Assembly (NCBI GenBank): GCA_964035575.1
Contig: OZ037926.1
Location: 806,001-870,000, forward strand
DNA: 64,000 nt
Origin: Rhynchopus sp. YZ270_cl-10
Lineage: Eukaryota; Euglenozoa; Diplonemea; Diplonemida; Diplonemidae
Direction: 5' to 3'
Shown: positions 1 to 10,764 of the stretch, piece by piece
Layout of the letters: the number at the start of each line of letters is the position of its first letter
Numbering within the stretch: position 1 is the stretch's first letter
Position numbers and translations under genes: made by a program
Notes under the pieces: model-generated
What the model saw: the letters and a program-made list of their open reading frames with translations, nothing else
Databases searched by the model: none
What the model was told of the DNA's origin: nothing

Positions 1-196
1 TGGTGATATAGGAGAGGCAGGGTTGCTGAAAAACAAAAAGACCCTGAAGGCACAAAAACGCCCCGCATACCCCTCCTCGCCTCCTGTTTTGTAATCTCTC
101 AGGTAGGAGACATCGGTTCGAGCGGTCAACACCTTCATAGAGTTTCTGGAGGAACGGACCCCCGGATGCAATTTAAGGTCCAGCCCAGGACCAAAG

Positions 197-240
197 AAAA
201 GTTTATAATATGACCCTAAGCCTCTCATGCTTAGTCACCT
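197..240 (+). repeat. CTCTCGT-loop hairpin element, in intron of the WD-repeat gene
   Basis: The stem CTAAGC at 216-221 pairs with GCTTAG at 229-234 around the loop CTCTCAT. It is preceded by a GTTTATAA-type stretch and followed by TCACC and an A-run. The unit lies just inside the intron that starts at 294 on the minus strand. It belongs to the family described at 6096-6141. Confidence 0.75.
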
Positions 241-294
241 AAAAAAACATTAAAGACATGCCTTGAAATATACCTAAAATGGCGCAAAACATAC

Positions 295-2061
295 CTTTGT
301 TATTGCTTTGTTCGTTGGCGCCCAGTTCATGGTAGACTTTTTCATTGGGGCCTTCAGAGGGTCGACCTGCTGATTGGTCAGGTCTAGGCTGTATGTCCGC
401 ACGCTTTTATCTCTGCACGCAAAGCAGACTGAGATTGAATCTTCTAGGGTGTCTAGCGCAAAGATCTTGTCGATGGGCAGATCGAAACGCCAGGAGGTCA
501 TAAAGAGCGAGGGTGGGAGCTCCTTCGTTGCCGCGTTCTTGTAGGACTCTACCTCTGCTGGGAAGGCTATCTGCCGTACGTCGGCTGTGTCAGATGACAC
601 CAACACAGATGAATTATCCGCCCACGCCAATGCACGCACCGGAGTTTCAAATGGAATAAACCCCACAACATGCAAAGGATTGACCTGCCCACCAAAGAAA
701 ACCCCTACATTCCCCGCCAAAGCTGCAAATCTTCTCCCAAATGGGCATATTTCAATCGCGGTGATAGGGCATTCATTCTCCTGAAGACGAAGCTGTTCAA
801 CAAGAAACGGTGCACTGCATTTCGAAACGTCAAACACTCTGAGATGCGCAGAAGCATGCCCGATCAACACAAATCCAGCAGAATTTCCGGATCCCCCAGC
901 GATGCTGGTAGGAGCGTCACCACAGAAGAGCTTTGCGAGCAGGCTGTTTTCATTGTATGAGTGAAGACGCAGCATATTGTCGTTCCCGATGGTTGCGACC
1001 ACATCCTCTGCAGAACGTTCTAAGAGCACCGCCTTTTTAATCCCACCCCCACTGCAGTCAAACAACACCCTTCCGGTATCAGGAAGCTCCCGGAAAGTGT
1101 CTGCTTTGATGCTTCCTTTGTCGTAACCCTCAAATTTGACGAGTTGTAGAATTCCGTCGGTTCCTCCGATGTACATTGTGCAGAAGGTTGGGTCGATAGC
1201 GACGGCAGCGACTTTATTGGTGGAGAGAGATAAGGTACGTTCGATGATGTGCGAATCATGCCGGAAAAACCGCATCAATCCATCATGCGAGACAGTCAGA
1301 ACGTGGTGGCGGGAGATCGCAATGTGCACGATGCTACTGCTCACACCCCCTGGAGACTCCCACCAGGGCACTCCAGCTCCAGTTGCGGAGTCAAACTCAT
1401 ACAAATCCCCTCCCGTCGTTCCGCAAAGCACGGCCCCATTCTGCGTCGTATATGCAACCGAAGAGACCTTGGCACGTTGCTGTGTGGTACCCTCTATATG
1501 AGACAACGCAAGCTGCCCTTGAGAACGTTCAACCCGCCAGAAGAGAACATGGCTGTTTGCCACAGAGGTTAATTCATCTCTGCTGAATGGAGAAAATGCG
1601 ATGGTCCGCGGTTGTTGTGCCGCAGCATTGTATGAAGCAACTTGAGTAAACTTATTCGACCCCGCATCTACGGTGTACAACGACAGTCGAAAGGTGGGTA
1701 ATGAGCACAACGCTGCAAAATGCGACCCATCACGCGAAAACGCCATGTCCAGAACCTCCAAATGCCCGATATTGCTCGTTCTCTGCAGCGGCCGTAATGC
1801 AGGCACCGAGCACACTATCAGATCCACCTCTTCGTTGCATTGGTACGTGACCGCAATGTTGTGCTTCGCGCTGAACAGAACCTGCCCCAGAGGCTTCCCC
1901 TGGTCTGACTGAGAGGTAACGATTCCGGTATCCCCGTTCACGCGTAGCACGTTATTTCCTTCTGAAAAAATAACTTCATTCCCCAACACCGCCAGCTTCG
2001 ACCCGGTATAACCGATAACCCTCTCGCATGCCAGTTTAGACATTTGAGTGGGACGAAACAA
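295..2061 (-). CDS. WD-repeat protein, CFAP43/CFAP44-like; first exon, gene continues toward or past the window start
   Basis: This exon gives 589 residues, starting at the Met codon at 2061; a second Met at 2043 is equally plausible. The chain is made of WD-type beta-propeller repeats with weak GH/WD signatures. It contains a segment like the propeller of ciliary tether proteins CFAP43/CFAP44 (VPALRPLQ, then FSRDGSHFAALCSLP, then VLFWRVERS). Members of that family sit in the axoneme at the inner dynein f tether, so a ciliary role is inferred. The frame would close at 274, but an AAG|GTATGT donor at 294 shows that the coding sequence is spliced onward. A candidate next exon at 71-145 fits phase 0 but is too short to prove. 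The family call is by eye; another WD-repeat protein is possible. Confidence 0.6.
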
Positions 2062-2993
2062 AAAGGGTGTAAAACAATAAAAAATTCGGATCTGTAGGGA
2101 AAGGTAGAGGAAAATAGAGGGAAAAAAGGGTGAAAAGAAAGAAAAGTTTATAAGATGATCCTAAGCCTCTCGTGATTTAGTCACCTAAAAAAAGCAACCT
2201 CAATTGCGATATAAAATATGTTGGAGTGGGGGGAAGTAAAAGAGAGAGTGTGTGTGAGGAGGGGGTGTTCTGTTTTTTTGAGAGGACCTTGTATTTTTAA
2301 AAATATTTTGCAAATAAGACTAATGCCATTTTTCAAAAACAAAGGAGGGAAAAGAAAACTTGAACGATGAATATGCCTCTCGTGCATACATTCCAGGTTT
2401 TGCAAAAAAAAAAAAAGTCCTAATCAATATTGTACTTTATCGCCTTCAAAAAAAAAGGGGTAGCTTTTTTAATCACAACCCAAACACAATATCCAGGTTT
2501 TGCAAATGAGTTTTTGAGTTTTGTTTTTTATTGTATTTTTTCTCATAATTTATCTGTAATGATTTTCGGTGGAAAAAAAAAAAAAGACTCTTTACGTGCC
2601 TCTGCAATATTCCTTTATGTTTTTTTTTATAAAATTATTGTTTTTTGTTGTTTTTTTTTTTTTTTTTGCTCATTTTAAAGGAGACTTTTCTTTCCGTCGT
2701 TTCTGTACCCCCGAATTCCCCCCCCTCTTTCACTCCCCCCCCACCCCATTCACGTCTTTCATTTTTACTCAATAAAAATATCCTTCAGAACACATCAAAA
2801 AGAGAAAAAAAAAGATGTTTTTTTTTTTTTTTGCTGTCGGTATGATACACCTTGATAAGGGTAGGGCATGGAGGTGCGTCGTTCCGCACTTTTTGTAATA
2901 TTTATCCAACACCTGGCTTTTTTAGCTTTTTTTGCGGGCTTTTTTAAAAAAAATGCATTTTTTTTTCTTCAATTTAAAAAGAGGAAAAGGGCT
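2062..2993. other. Intergenic spacer, AT-rich
   Basis: No gene is seen. The spacer has long A and T runs and two hairpin-family units, at 2142-2186 (stem CTAAGC-like) and 2352-2396 (stem ATATGC/GCATAC). A pyrimidine tract ending in CTACAG at about 2095 (minus strand) lies between the first unit and the start codon of the upstream gene. It could be a 5' leader splice acceptor. Confidence 0.55.
2142..2186 (+). repeat. CTCTCGT-loop hairpin element
   Basis: The unit reads GTTTATAAGATGA, then a stem-loop with loop CTCTCGT, then TCACC and an A-run. It sits about 80 bases upstream of the start codon of the WD-repeat gene. Confidence 0.75.
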
Positions 2994-5900
2994 TCACAGA
3001 ATACCCAACTGCTTCTTCAGTTTGATAATGATAGCCCAGTCGGCCTTGGACATTTCTTCTTTGAAGGACTCTTTCAGAGCATCGATGGAGTCACGGGTGA
3101 TCTGTGTTTGGGTGGTGTGTGGTGCTAATGCCTAGTGAGGGTAATTCTTGCACAGAATATGGCCCTTTGTGGTGTGTAGTGTGTACATTTATATTGGTGA
3201 AATGCTTTTTGATAGTGCGTCGACGCCTTTTTGACCCAGGCAGTTATGAGCTAATAAAGAAAATTATAGTTGTCTTGAAAATACAAAGCCCTCTCGTGAA
3301 ACAGTGTAAATTTACCTAATTAAGTTTTCTATTTAATTCCCTGATGTTGGATGAGGGTGTGCAAGCCGCTGGGGGCAACTCGAATCCGATCGTGAGCATC
3401 GGAGGAGCTGAAAGCAGCTCTGCAGGGCGAGATCAGGTACCTCAACGTCCAATGCGAAAAAGGTGAAGGAAGAGGCGTAGGTCGCCATCTAGCGCTTCAC
3501 ATCGCTAGAAGAACGCATCAGGTTGCGGAGAGGCGGCCAGTGATGTACAAAAGCAAACCAACGGATGGCACATTGTCTACACTGTTTCGACAGCCTTATG
3601 GGATGCACTCAACCGCAAGGTGGTGGCTCTCTTTTGAAGCAAAGAGGTGTTATTCTTAACAAAATAGGGTCTAAAGACATACCAACGACCACATCTCGTC
3701 CTCCTCTGTGACCTGACGTCCGAAGGTCACACCCTCGGCCTTGATCTTGACTGCAGCTTCCTGGCCCTTCGTGACCACCTTCTGTTCCTTGTGCTCGCGC
3801 TCGCAGGTCTCCACCTTGCCGACCACGAAGGGTGTCTTCTTTCCCTTCTCGTCTGTCTTCCACACGAACAGCGGTGTGCCCGGGCGCAGCTGGCCCTCCA
3901 TGACAGTCATACCCAGCAGCAGCGGGTCCTTCGCACGGAAGACCTTGTCCGGGAGCGTCTTCAGCATGACAGGGAACACTGCTTTGTTCGCGTTCTTCTC
4001 AATCAGCTTCTTTTGGTACTCAGCGAGGTACAGCTTGAACTTGTCTTGCACTGTAGTGGAAGGTTGTTAGGGTGTGGTTCATACCGGTAGCTTTAAGTGT
4101 GGTCATGGTAAAGGAAAGATGAGTGGTGAATTTATATAGTAGTTAGATGTTCTGAAGACTATTGTGCAGCGAGAGCAGAAGATGGTACAAATCTCGTGAT
4201 GGGGGTAATGTGGGTCATACAATGGTAAATGATGTCGGCAGTGAAGATCTGGATGTCCTCCTTCTCCGCAATCGCCTTCGCCTCCTTCGAGATCTCAATG
4301 TCGAAGCAAAGGATGACAGCGTACTTCGGGTTCTTCTCGCGGATGCCGACAGCACGCATGATGTCCTTCTTGTGGAGCTCACCGACACCCACCGTAGAGA
4401 CAGGGATCTCGCACTCCTTGAGGAAGACGAGAAGCGCCTCCAAGGCCCCGAGGGTCGACGCCTGCACAGCAACACCCATCTCCCCCTGTGTGCGGTTCAC
4501 CATGGTGCCAAGCTCCGCCATGACCTCCTCCTGCAGCTGTGCCATGTCATCGCCTGGGCTCACACGCAGGACAGGTGTTCCGGGAACTGCCTGCTCAAGG
4601 TCTGTTGCCGCAATCTTGATACCCTGCGCAGCACGGATGAACTTGTGGTGCAGGTAGTCGCCCTTCACACGGATCTCCTTCATCGGGTGTGGTGTCAGCA
4701 GTGCACGGATCTGTGTCACAATCGGTCCGTTCAGACCGCACACAATGATCGTGTCTCCCTCCCTCAGCACACCGTCCACAAGAATAACGTCGATCGTCAC
4801 ACCGTGGCCCTCAATCTTCTTCACCTCAAGAAGCGAACACTTCAGCTCCTCCGTGAGCGTGAGACGCTGCGACATGTGGCGCTGTGTCAGCTGCACCATG
4901 AGCATCAGCAGGTCGGGAATGCCCTCACCAGTGTGTGCCGAGGTCGGCACCAGAGACACGTTCTTCAGGAAGTTTTTGTTCTTTGTGTACAGGCAGGAGT
5001 TCAGCCCGATCTCTGCAAGCTCCGTCTCCACAGACTGCAGACGCTTCTCGAACTCGTCCTTCACGTAGCCCTTCTGCTTGTCGTACGTGATCGGGAACGG
5101 TGCTGCCTTGTTCACCTCCCAGTCGTACAGACGGTCAATCTTGTTCAGCGCCACAACAAACGGTGTCTTTCTATCCCTCAGGAGCTGAATCGACTCGCGT
5201 GTCTGCGGCTCCAGTCCGTGCATGATGTCGATCACAAGAATCGCAATGTCGCAAAGCGCGCTACCACGTCCACGCAGGTTTGCAAAAGCTTCGTGACCGG
5301 GTGTGTCAATCACAAGCAGTCCAGGAACAGAGATCTCAAACTTGTTGTCGAGGTACTCCTTCAGCTCACGTGTCTTGTCGTCCAGGTTCTCCTTCGGGAA
5401 GAAGGACGCACCGATCTGCTGAGTGATACCTCCAGCCTCAGCGTTCTGCACGTTCGTGCGACGGATGTAGTCAAGAATCTTTGTCTTTCCTGTGTCAACG
5501 TGTCCAAGCACACAGCAGATGGGCGACCTCATGTCACCAGGGTTGATCGCTGCCGTGACTGACATGGGTGCCGGCTCACTTTCCTCGACCTGGGCCACCA
5601 CCTCCTCGACCACCTCCTCAGTCTCCTCCTCCACATCCTTCACAGCATCACCTTCAGCAGCAGTCGCTGCCGCCTCCTCCTCAGCGTTGTCGGCTTCTGC
5701 CTCCCAGTCGTCAAACGACTCCTCCTCCTCCTTGTCCTCAACAACTTCCGCCGCCTTCGCCTTCGCCTCCTCCTCCTCCTTCTCAAGCTTCGCCTTTTCC
5801 AAACGCTTGCGCTTCTGTGCAAGCGTCTCTGTCTTCGCCTTCTTCTTGTCTCCTTCCTCACCCTTCAGTGCCGCCTGTGGGATCAAGCCTGCTGCAGCCA

Positions 5901-6531
5901 TCTCCTCTCTCCTGTGGTCATGTGGTGGTGTGGCCAACATCCTCCTTCATGTTGTGCAAATATGCTTTCACTATTGTAAAATAAAAATTGAGACAACACG
6001 TAACATGATCGACAATGTTTCGCTCTCAGGAACTCTGTCCACATTTGCTTTCAAACACGTAACATGCATCACTGCTCAACAGTGATGAAAAAAAAAGAAA
6101 AGTTTATAAGATGAACCTAAGCCTCTCGTGCTTAGTCACCTAAAAAAAAAGGAAAACTTGAAAGTGAACTTACAACGATAACATGCACTGGTTACCTCAC
6201 CAACCATGCTGACACGTGACCCATCCCAGATTCTCCAGTGTTGTGCCTTTTCATACCGTTTGCGTGCAGCCTCCTGTGCCTTCTTCTCAGCAGGCGTGAG
6301 CCTCTTCCCCTTGTTCGCCTCACGGTCCTCCGCACGCAGCTTCGCACGCTCCGCCTTCTTCTTCTCCTCCTCTTCGCGTTTTCGTTCCTCCTCTTCCAAA
6401 CGCTTTGCCTCCAACTCCTCCTCTTCCTTCCGGATGCGCTCCTCCTCAAGCTCCTTCTCTCTCCGCGCCTTCATCGCAGCCAGGGCCGCACCACTCGGCC
6501 CCTTCTTCGCAGCGGGTTTCTTCCCGGGCAT
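2994..6531 (-). CDS. EIF5B: Translation initiation factor eIF5B (IF2-like GTPase), paralogue 1
   Basis: eIF5B is the GTPase that drives ribosomal subunit joining. I place four exons: 6257-6531, 4221-5911, 3683-4050 and 2994-3101. Their sum is exactly 813 codons plus stop, which supports the splice sites (donors GTATGA, GTATGA, GTATGT; acceptors CAG). The lysine- and glutamate-rich N-terminal arm is followed by the G domain, with [13 protein letters not shown] and NKID all present. Domains II and III follow, then domain IV ending in ITRDSIDALKESF and LKKQLGIL. The start is set at MPGKKPAA because paralogue 2 has the same start while the upstream sequence differs. Relative to paralogue 2 it has 16 extra residues before the G domain and a hairpin element in intron 1. 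Intron 3 (581 bp) is unusually long. Confidence 0.93.
3340..3655. other. GC-rich patch inside intron 3 of eIF5B-1, possible decayed coding DNA
   Basis: Within the AT-rich 581-bp intron (3102-3682) this block has coding-like composition. It has short interrupted open stretches on both strands but no intact reading frame. The paired intron of paralogue 2 (10873-11020, 148 bp) has nothing like it. I recognise no family. Confidence 0.3.
6096..6141 (+). mobile_element. CTCTCGT-loop hairpin element, inserted in intron 1 of eIF5B-1
   Basis: A roughly 44-base unit contains the stem CTAAGC/GCTTAG with loop CTCTCGT and lies between two copies of an A-run of nine followed by G. The matching intron of eIF5B-2 (13136-13426) is almost identical in sequence but has a single A-run and no unit. 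The two introns differ by exactly 54 bases: one unit plus one A-run copy. This looks like an insertion with a duplicated target, though precise loss between the A-runs is also possible. Read on the minus strand, the sense of the host gene, it is hairpin, then CATCTTATAAAC, then a pyrimidine tract. Confidence 0.75.
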
Positions 6532-9347
6532 TGCAAGTCTTCTGTCGGTACTATGATAGGTTAATCCTGGATGGTCGGGGCAGCCCCTTATGTACTCCTG
6601 CGTGATGTGGTGTGGTTGATGTGATGTGATGTGCAACGTGGAATGCTGTGCTCTGAGACCATACATCACCTAACCCCCACACCCCCCATCCATCATCAGT
6701 CAACCAACCGACAATAACCCCCACACAAAAACACAGAAAAGCTCAGATAACCCTCAGCCTCACCGTTTTCAACCACAACAATCTCATTCTCTTGTCAACA
6801 CCGCTCGCCCAGCGACATCTTGAACCCTCTCTCCACCAGCAGGGCAAAACCAACCTATCATACGACGCTCTAAACCCACCCCACCCCTTCCACAGCCCCC
6901 AACCCAGGACAGGATGAAGGCGTAGATCAACCGCAATCCCTGAAAAAGCTGAAAGCGGTCTCCATTGTGGAGCATCAGGCTCCTTGCAGACCTTCTTTAG
7001 GGTGGAGGATGTGCTCTCTTGGTGAGAAAAGAAAGAGAAGTTGATAGTGCCAACCCCACCGTGCATCGGTGGACGCAGGGCACTAAAGCAAAGATAAAGA
7101 CTTCCTTCTTGAAAGCCGATACCTCACCGTACCTTCACATCTTTTCCACAAAAGCGTTATCGAGGGGGTGTTAAGGCTCTTGTTTTCCGGGAGCGAGTTT
7201 TTGTAGTATGAATCTAAGCCTATCGTGCTTCGCCTTTGATCACAGGGTAGAAGTCTACTCATATGGTCAAGGATATGCTGCTGAACACAAAGGGGACAGA
7301 GAGATAGGCCAAGGGGGGAGAGGGAGAGGGAGGGGTTGTCCTCAGGGAAGGGGTGTGTGTGTGTGTGTGTGGGGAAGGCGGGATCGGACTGTCAGGGTAA
7401 TGCACACAATTCCTCCTCAAAGAGAATGCCTCAGCATAGCGTATATATTAAAGGTTTTTGTTGTTGGTCATCATGGTCTTCGTGAGGCGGAGGAGAAGCT
7501 AATCTAGCGAGGCTTTTGACACTCGTCAGGCAACCAGAAGCCTGCAAGAAACACGAGCACTGCAGAATAGAAATTTGACCTGAAACACAAAAGCCCTCTC
7601 TTGACCAGTGTACCTTTGGTGGGCACGACCCCGGTGCACCATGGTGGACACCCAACCATGCAGTCCTACATCCATTTCGTGATATGCTGTACCCCCTCTT
7701 CCACTCATCGGTCAGATGAACGGAGATCATTGGGCAGTTTAATTGATCAGTGAAGAGATTCACTGTCAACAGATCACAGAAGCCGCACCCTTCATTTTGT
7801 GAAAGTGAAAAAAAAGAGAAAAATGTCGGACCGCACCAAGGCACCCAAGCTCACAATGTTCAATGCTAGGGTGCTGGTTACATGCTGTCCATTTTGCTCT
7901 GGCGTGGTTTAAAAGCTCACCCCCCTGACTCGAAGTGGTGTTTGGGACAAGCAACCTATACCGCGCGTGAAGAGTTGTGTCTATTGTTGTACAATGTGCG
8001 AAGACTGTTCCTACCCTCTCCGATACACACACACCATATTCTGCGCAAGAATTACCCCTATTTCGTTATCAAACACACCACCCCCCTAACCCCAACCCCA
8101 TCCAACGGACCCTCTAGCCATCAATACCAGGCTGACCTTCTGCCCTCTACCCCCCCTCTGCAAAGCAGCAACCTGACATCCCCTCATCACCCTTCGGACA
8201 CACATCATGAGGATAGGTACATTGCCCATACCAAGAACCCTGCTGACAACCACTTCTACAAAAAAAAACGCAGCGTGCATCGTCTTTCTGCAAGAGCATG
8301 CAACCCGACATAACCTCAATGGAGCGCAGTGTGTGTGGGGAGGACAGCTAATTCTCTGATACAAATCCCCTCCTCCCCCCTCCCATACCCTTTAGCGTTG
8401 TAGGGGCTATCCTTATTAGAGAAAACCCCGTCTTTTGAGTGTTGAAACGAACTGCCCCCACCCGCTGCGTTTTAAAGGTAGATAAATAGCTTTCGATTAC
8501 CCCTCACTCGATGTTGTCTGGTTGAACCATTTTTGGAGCCTCGCGAACCCACACATTCATCATAACCCCTTCAGGATTTCCTCCCCCCTGTGGTGCGGCT
8601 GACCCCACCCCCATCCCCTTTCCATCCAGGAGATGCAGACACGGCCATTCTCCCCTTCTCCCCTTCTCTCCTCTCTCCCCCTTCCATGCTGTGGTGGCAA
8701 TGTGCAGTACTATGAGACTCTCGAAGCAGAGAGAGCGGATCCATGTGTCTTAACGTTTTTTTTTTTTTTTTTGCCTTCTCTGAAAAGGTTTTTGGCAATG
8801 AAAATGAAGCACACCACCTTGTGTGAACTCCACAACCCCCTCCGCTCTCTCGTGACCCTCCTCCCTCCTCTGCTCCTTCCGGACTGATGAACCCCCCCCT
8901 GGTTGCAAGAAAAAAAAATGTGAAATAAGCCTCACGAAGTGTACCAGAAAAAGTCAACAAGTAGCATTGCATTTTTTTTGTATTTCGTATATTTTTAGTT
9001 GAATTTTCTTCTCTCCCCCCTTTTAATAGGTTAGGTAGGGGTGGAAAGACGCTTTCATGTATGTGGCTAAATGTAACAAAATGCAGGAGAAAAATCCCGA
9101 ATATGAATCCACTTTAGCCACATTATTTTTGCACTTTTTTTTTCAAACTAAATGAAATGAACTGAACTAAGAGACAAGACGCGCAAAAATATATGGACTC
9201 GTCCGGAAACCCCTCTGGTAAGATTCATCCTTTTGGGTATTTTTGGGTTTTTTTGATGATGCCCCCCACAAAAAGTGCATCTAAGTGATATTCTGATATG
9301 AAAATAGGTTTTTGGGGGGGTCTGAGGCTATATTTTCGCTTTTTTAA
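6532..9347. other. Intergenic spacer without recognisable genes
   Basis: This 2.8-kb spacer holds hairpin-family or related units near 7028-7075 and 7190-7245 and the long repeat block at 7575-7694. It also has short GT and A/T runs. Open frames here are short, show no protein features and overlap the repeats. I see no gene. Confidence 0.5.
7575..7694 (+). repeat. Long dispersed block (hairpin unit plus about 80-bp tail), copy 1
   Basis: This about 120-bp block begins with the TTGAAA-(C/T)ACAA...GCCCTCTC hairpin-like unit. It continues through a GACCCCGGTG region to GGACACCCAACCATG and a CCTACATCCATTT end. Related copies lie at 53273-53397 and 53919-54058, in the same orientation. Confidence 0.65.
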
Positions 9348-9813
9348 TCAGATTTTCAGCCTTTTATTGTCGTTCTTCTGGATCTCTTCTCTCTTTCTCT
9401 TAATCCTGTCATGCCGCCTTGACAAGGTTTCATTGACCTCTGTCAAATCTACTAGATCAATGCCAGGGACTTTTGCTTTGTGGGTCACCTTGGATGTGGA
9501 GACTCCATAGTAAATACAGGTCCTCCGTGTCAGAGTACACGCTGAAATGACACGACCGTTGCTCGGGTAGCAGTACACAGAAGAAAAGAGATTGATGGAA
9601 AGAAGGGTGCGCTGATACGTATGAGTACGAGGGAATGAGATAACAAAGGCCTCTGTGTGAGGAAGCTCGCGCAGGGCACCGACAATGACCCCTACGGTAA
9701 GGATCTCCTGACAACAAGAATCATCAGAGAGATGGTTCGAAACGACACCAAGTGTGCGTCGCACCCATTCTTACCGTGTTTCTCGACAAAAAAGGGAACT
9801 TCACTGCTGTCAT
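9348..9813 (-). CDS. Small protein of unknown function, two exons
   Basis: Exon 1 (9775-9813) gives MTAVKFPFLSRNT. Exon 2 (9348-9707) begins EILTVGVIVGALREL and ends in a basic tail, RRHDRIKRKREE...NKRLKI. Together they make 132 residues. The 67-bp intron has a GTAAGA donor, the only one here that is not GTATG, and a TTGTCAG acceptor; both exons meet in phase 0. The body alternates short hydrophobic strands and looks like a small alpha/beta domain. I do not recognise the family, and further upstream exons cannot be excluded. Confidence 0.55.
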
Positions 9814-10764
9814 TGCCACGTTTATGAAATGTCCAAAAATACGTAAAAAAATATAAGTAAAAAGGGGGGGAGGGGAAATAAACAAAAATAAATGCCCAAA
9901 ATATGCCCTCTGGGGTGGTAGGTGTATGGCGGGTATCAAAAAATTGGGTTGTTTGGGTGTTTTGAGCAGAAAAACCATAAAAACCCCCAAAAGGATGAAT
10001 CTTACCAGGAGGGTTTCCGGACGGACCCATATGCACAATAAGGGGAAAACAAATTACACTGACCCTGAGCCTCTCTGTGCTTGGTCACCGTACATCACAA
10101 TCGGGTATATCCTTTTAAACAATACACTCACGGTTTTTTTCCGCAAAGTCATGAACATTCATGATCCTAAGCCTCTCGTGTTCAGTCATCTTGCGCAAAA
10201 AGGGAGGGGAAAAGGAGGACAACTGTCGTACAAGGGTGGGTCTCTAGGTGAACAGTACAGAAGCAGAAATAAGCAATGCTGAACTCAAAAAAAAAGGAAG
10301 TAGAGAGAAACAAAATAAAACCCTCCCCTTTTTTTGGGTAACGTTTTTGCCGGTTTCGTGTTCTGCACAATCACACACAATAAAAATAAAAGTAGTCTTG
10401 AAATGCAACAGCCCCGCTTGCGATTGCGTATAAAAAAAACGGCAAAAAACAAACTGGGGTTTTTTGATATTTTCATTGCGGAGACCAAGCTTCCCCATGT
10501 ACTCTAGGTATTCCTCCATTTTCAACCTCGCTATCAAAGTGTTCTCCACTTCTGCCCGTCTGCTCACTGCTTCGCAATATGTGTAACAACCAGCCCTCTC
10601 TTTTTTTTCTATCAAAGTGCCTGCTCCTTCATCGCGTGCAGGAGTAACTCTGGTGGTGGTCGTATTGCGATAATTGCCCATCATAATACATAGTACAATA
10701 CAGCCACTACTACGTAACCCCCTCCAGGGGTTTGGTTCCAAGTCATTCTCCGCCTGCTCGCTGA
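9814..10764. other. Spacer with three hairpin-family units
   Basis: Hairpin-type units lie at about 10050-10090, 10155-10190 and 10385-10430. The rest is AT-rich. A short open stretch on the minus strand near 10490-10600 looks mildly coding but cannot be tied to splice sites. Confidence 0.45.

Noticed and set aside
4162-5562. Long plus-strand open frame opposite eIF5B-1 (466 codons), with a similar one at 11452-12804
   Set aside because: It mirrors a conserved coding region and its product has no recognisable domain; it is an antisense shadow.
6096-6141. Hairpin unit as a hammerhead or other known small ribozyme
   Set aside because: ATGA is present, but the GAAA after stem II and the rest of the conserved core are missing on both strands.
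10490-10600. Short coding-like stretch (EEYLEYMGKLG) on the minus strand
   Set aside because: It cannot be joined to convincing splice sites or a neighbouring gene and is too short to support alone.
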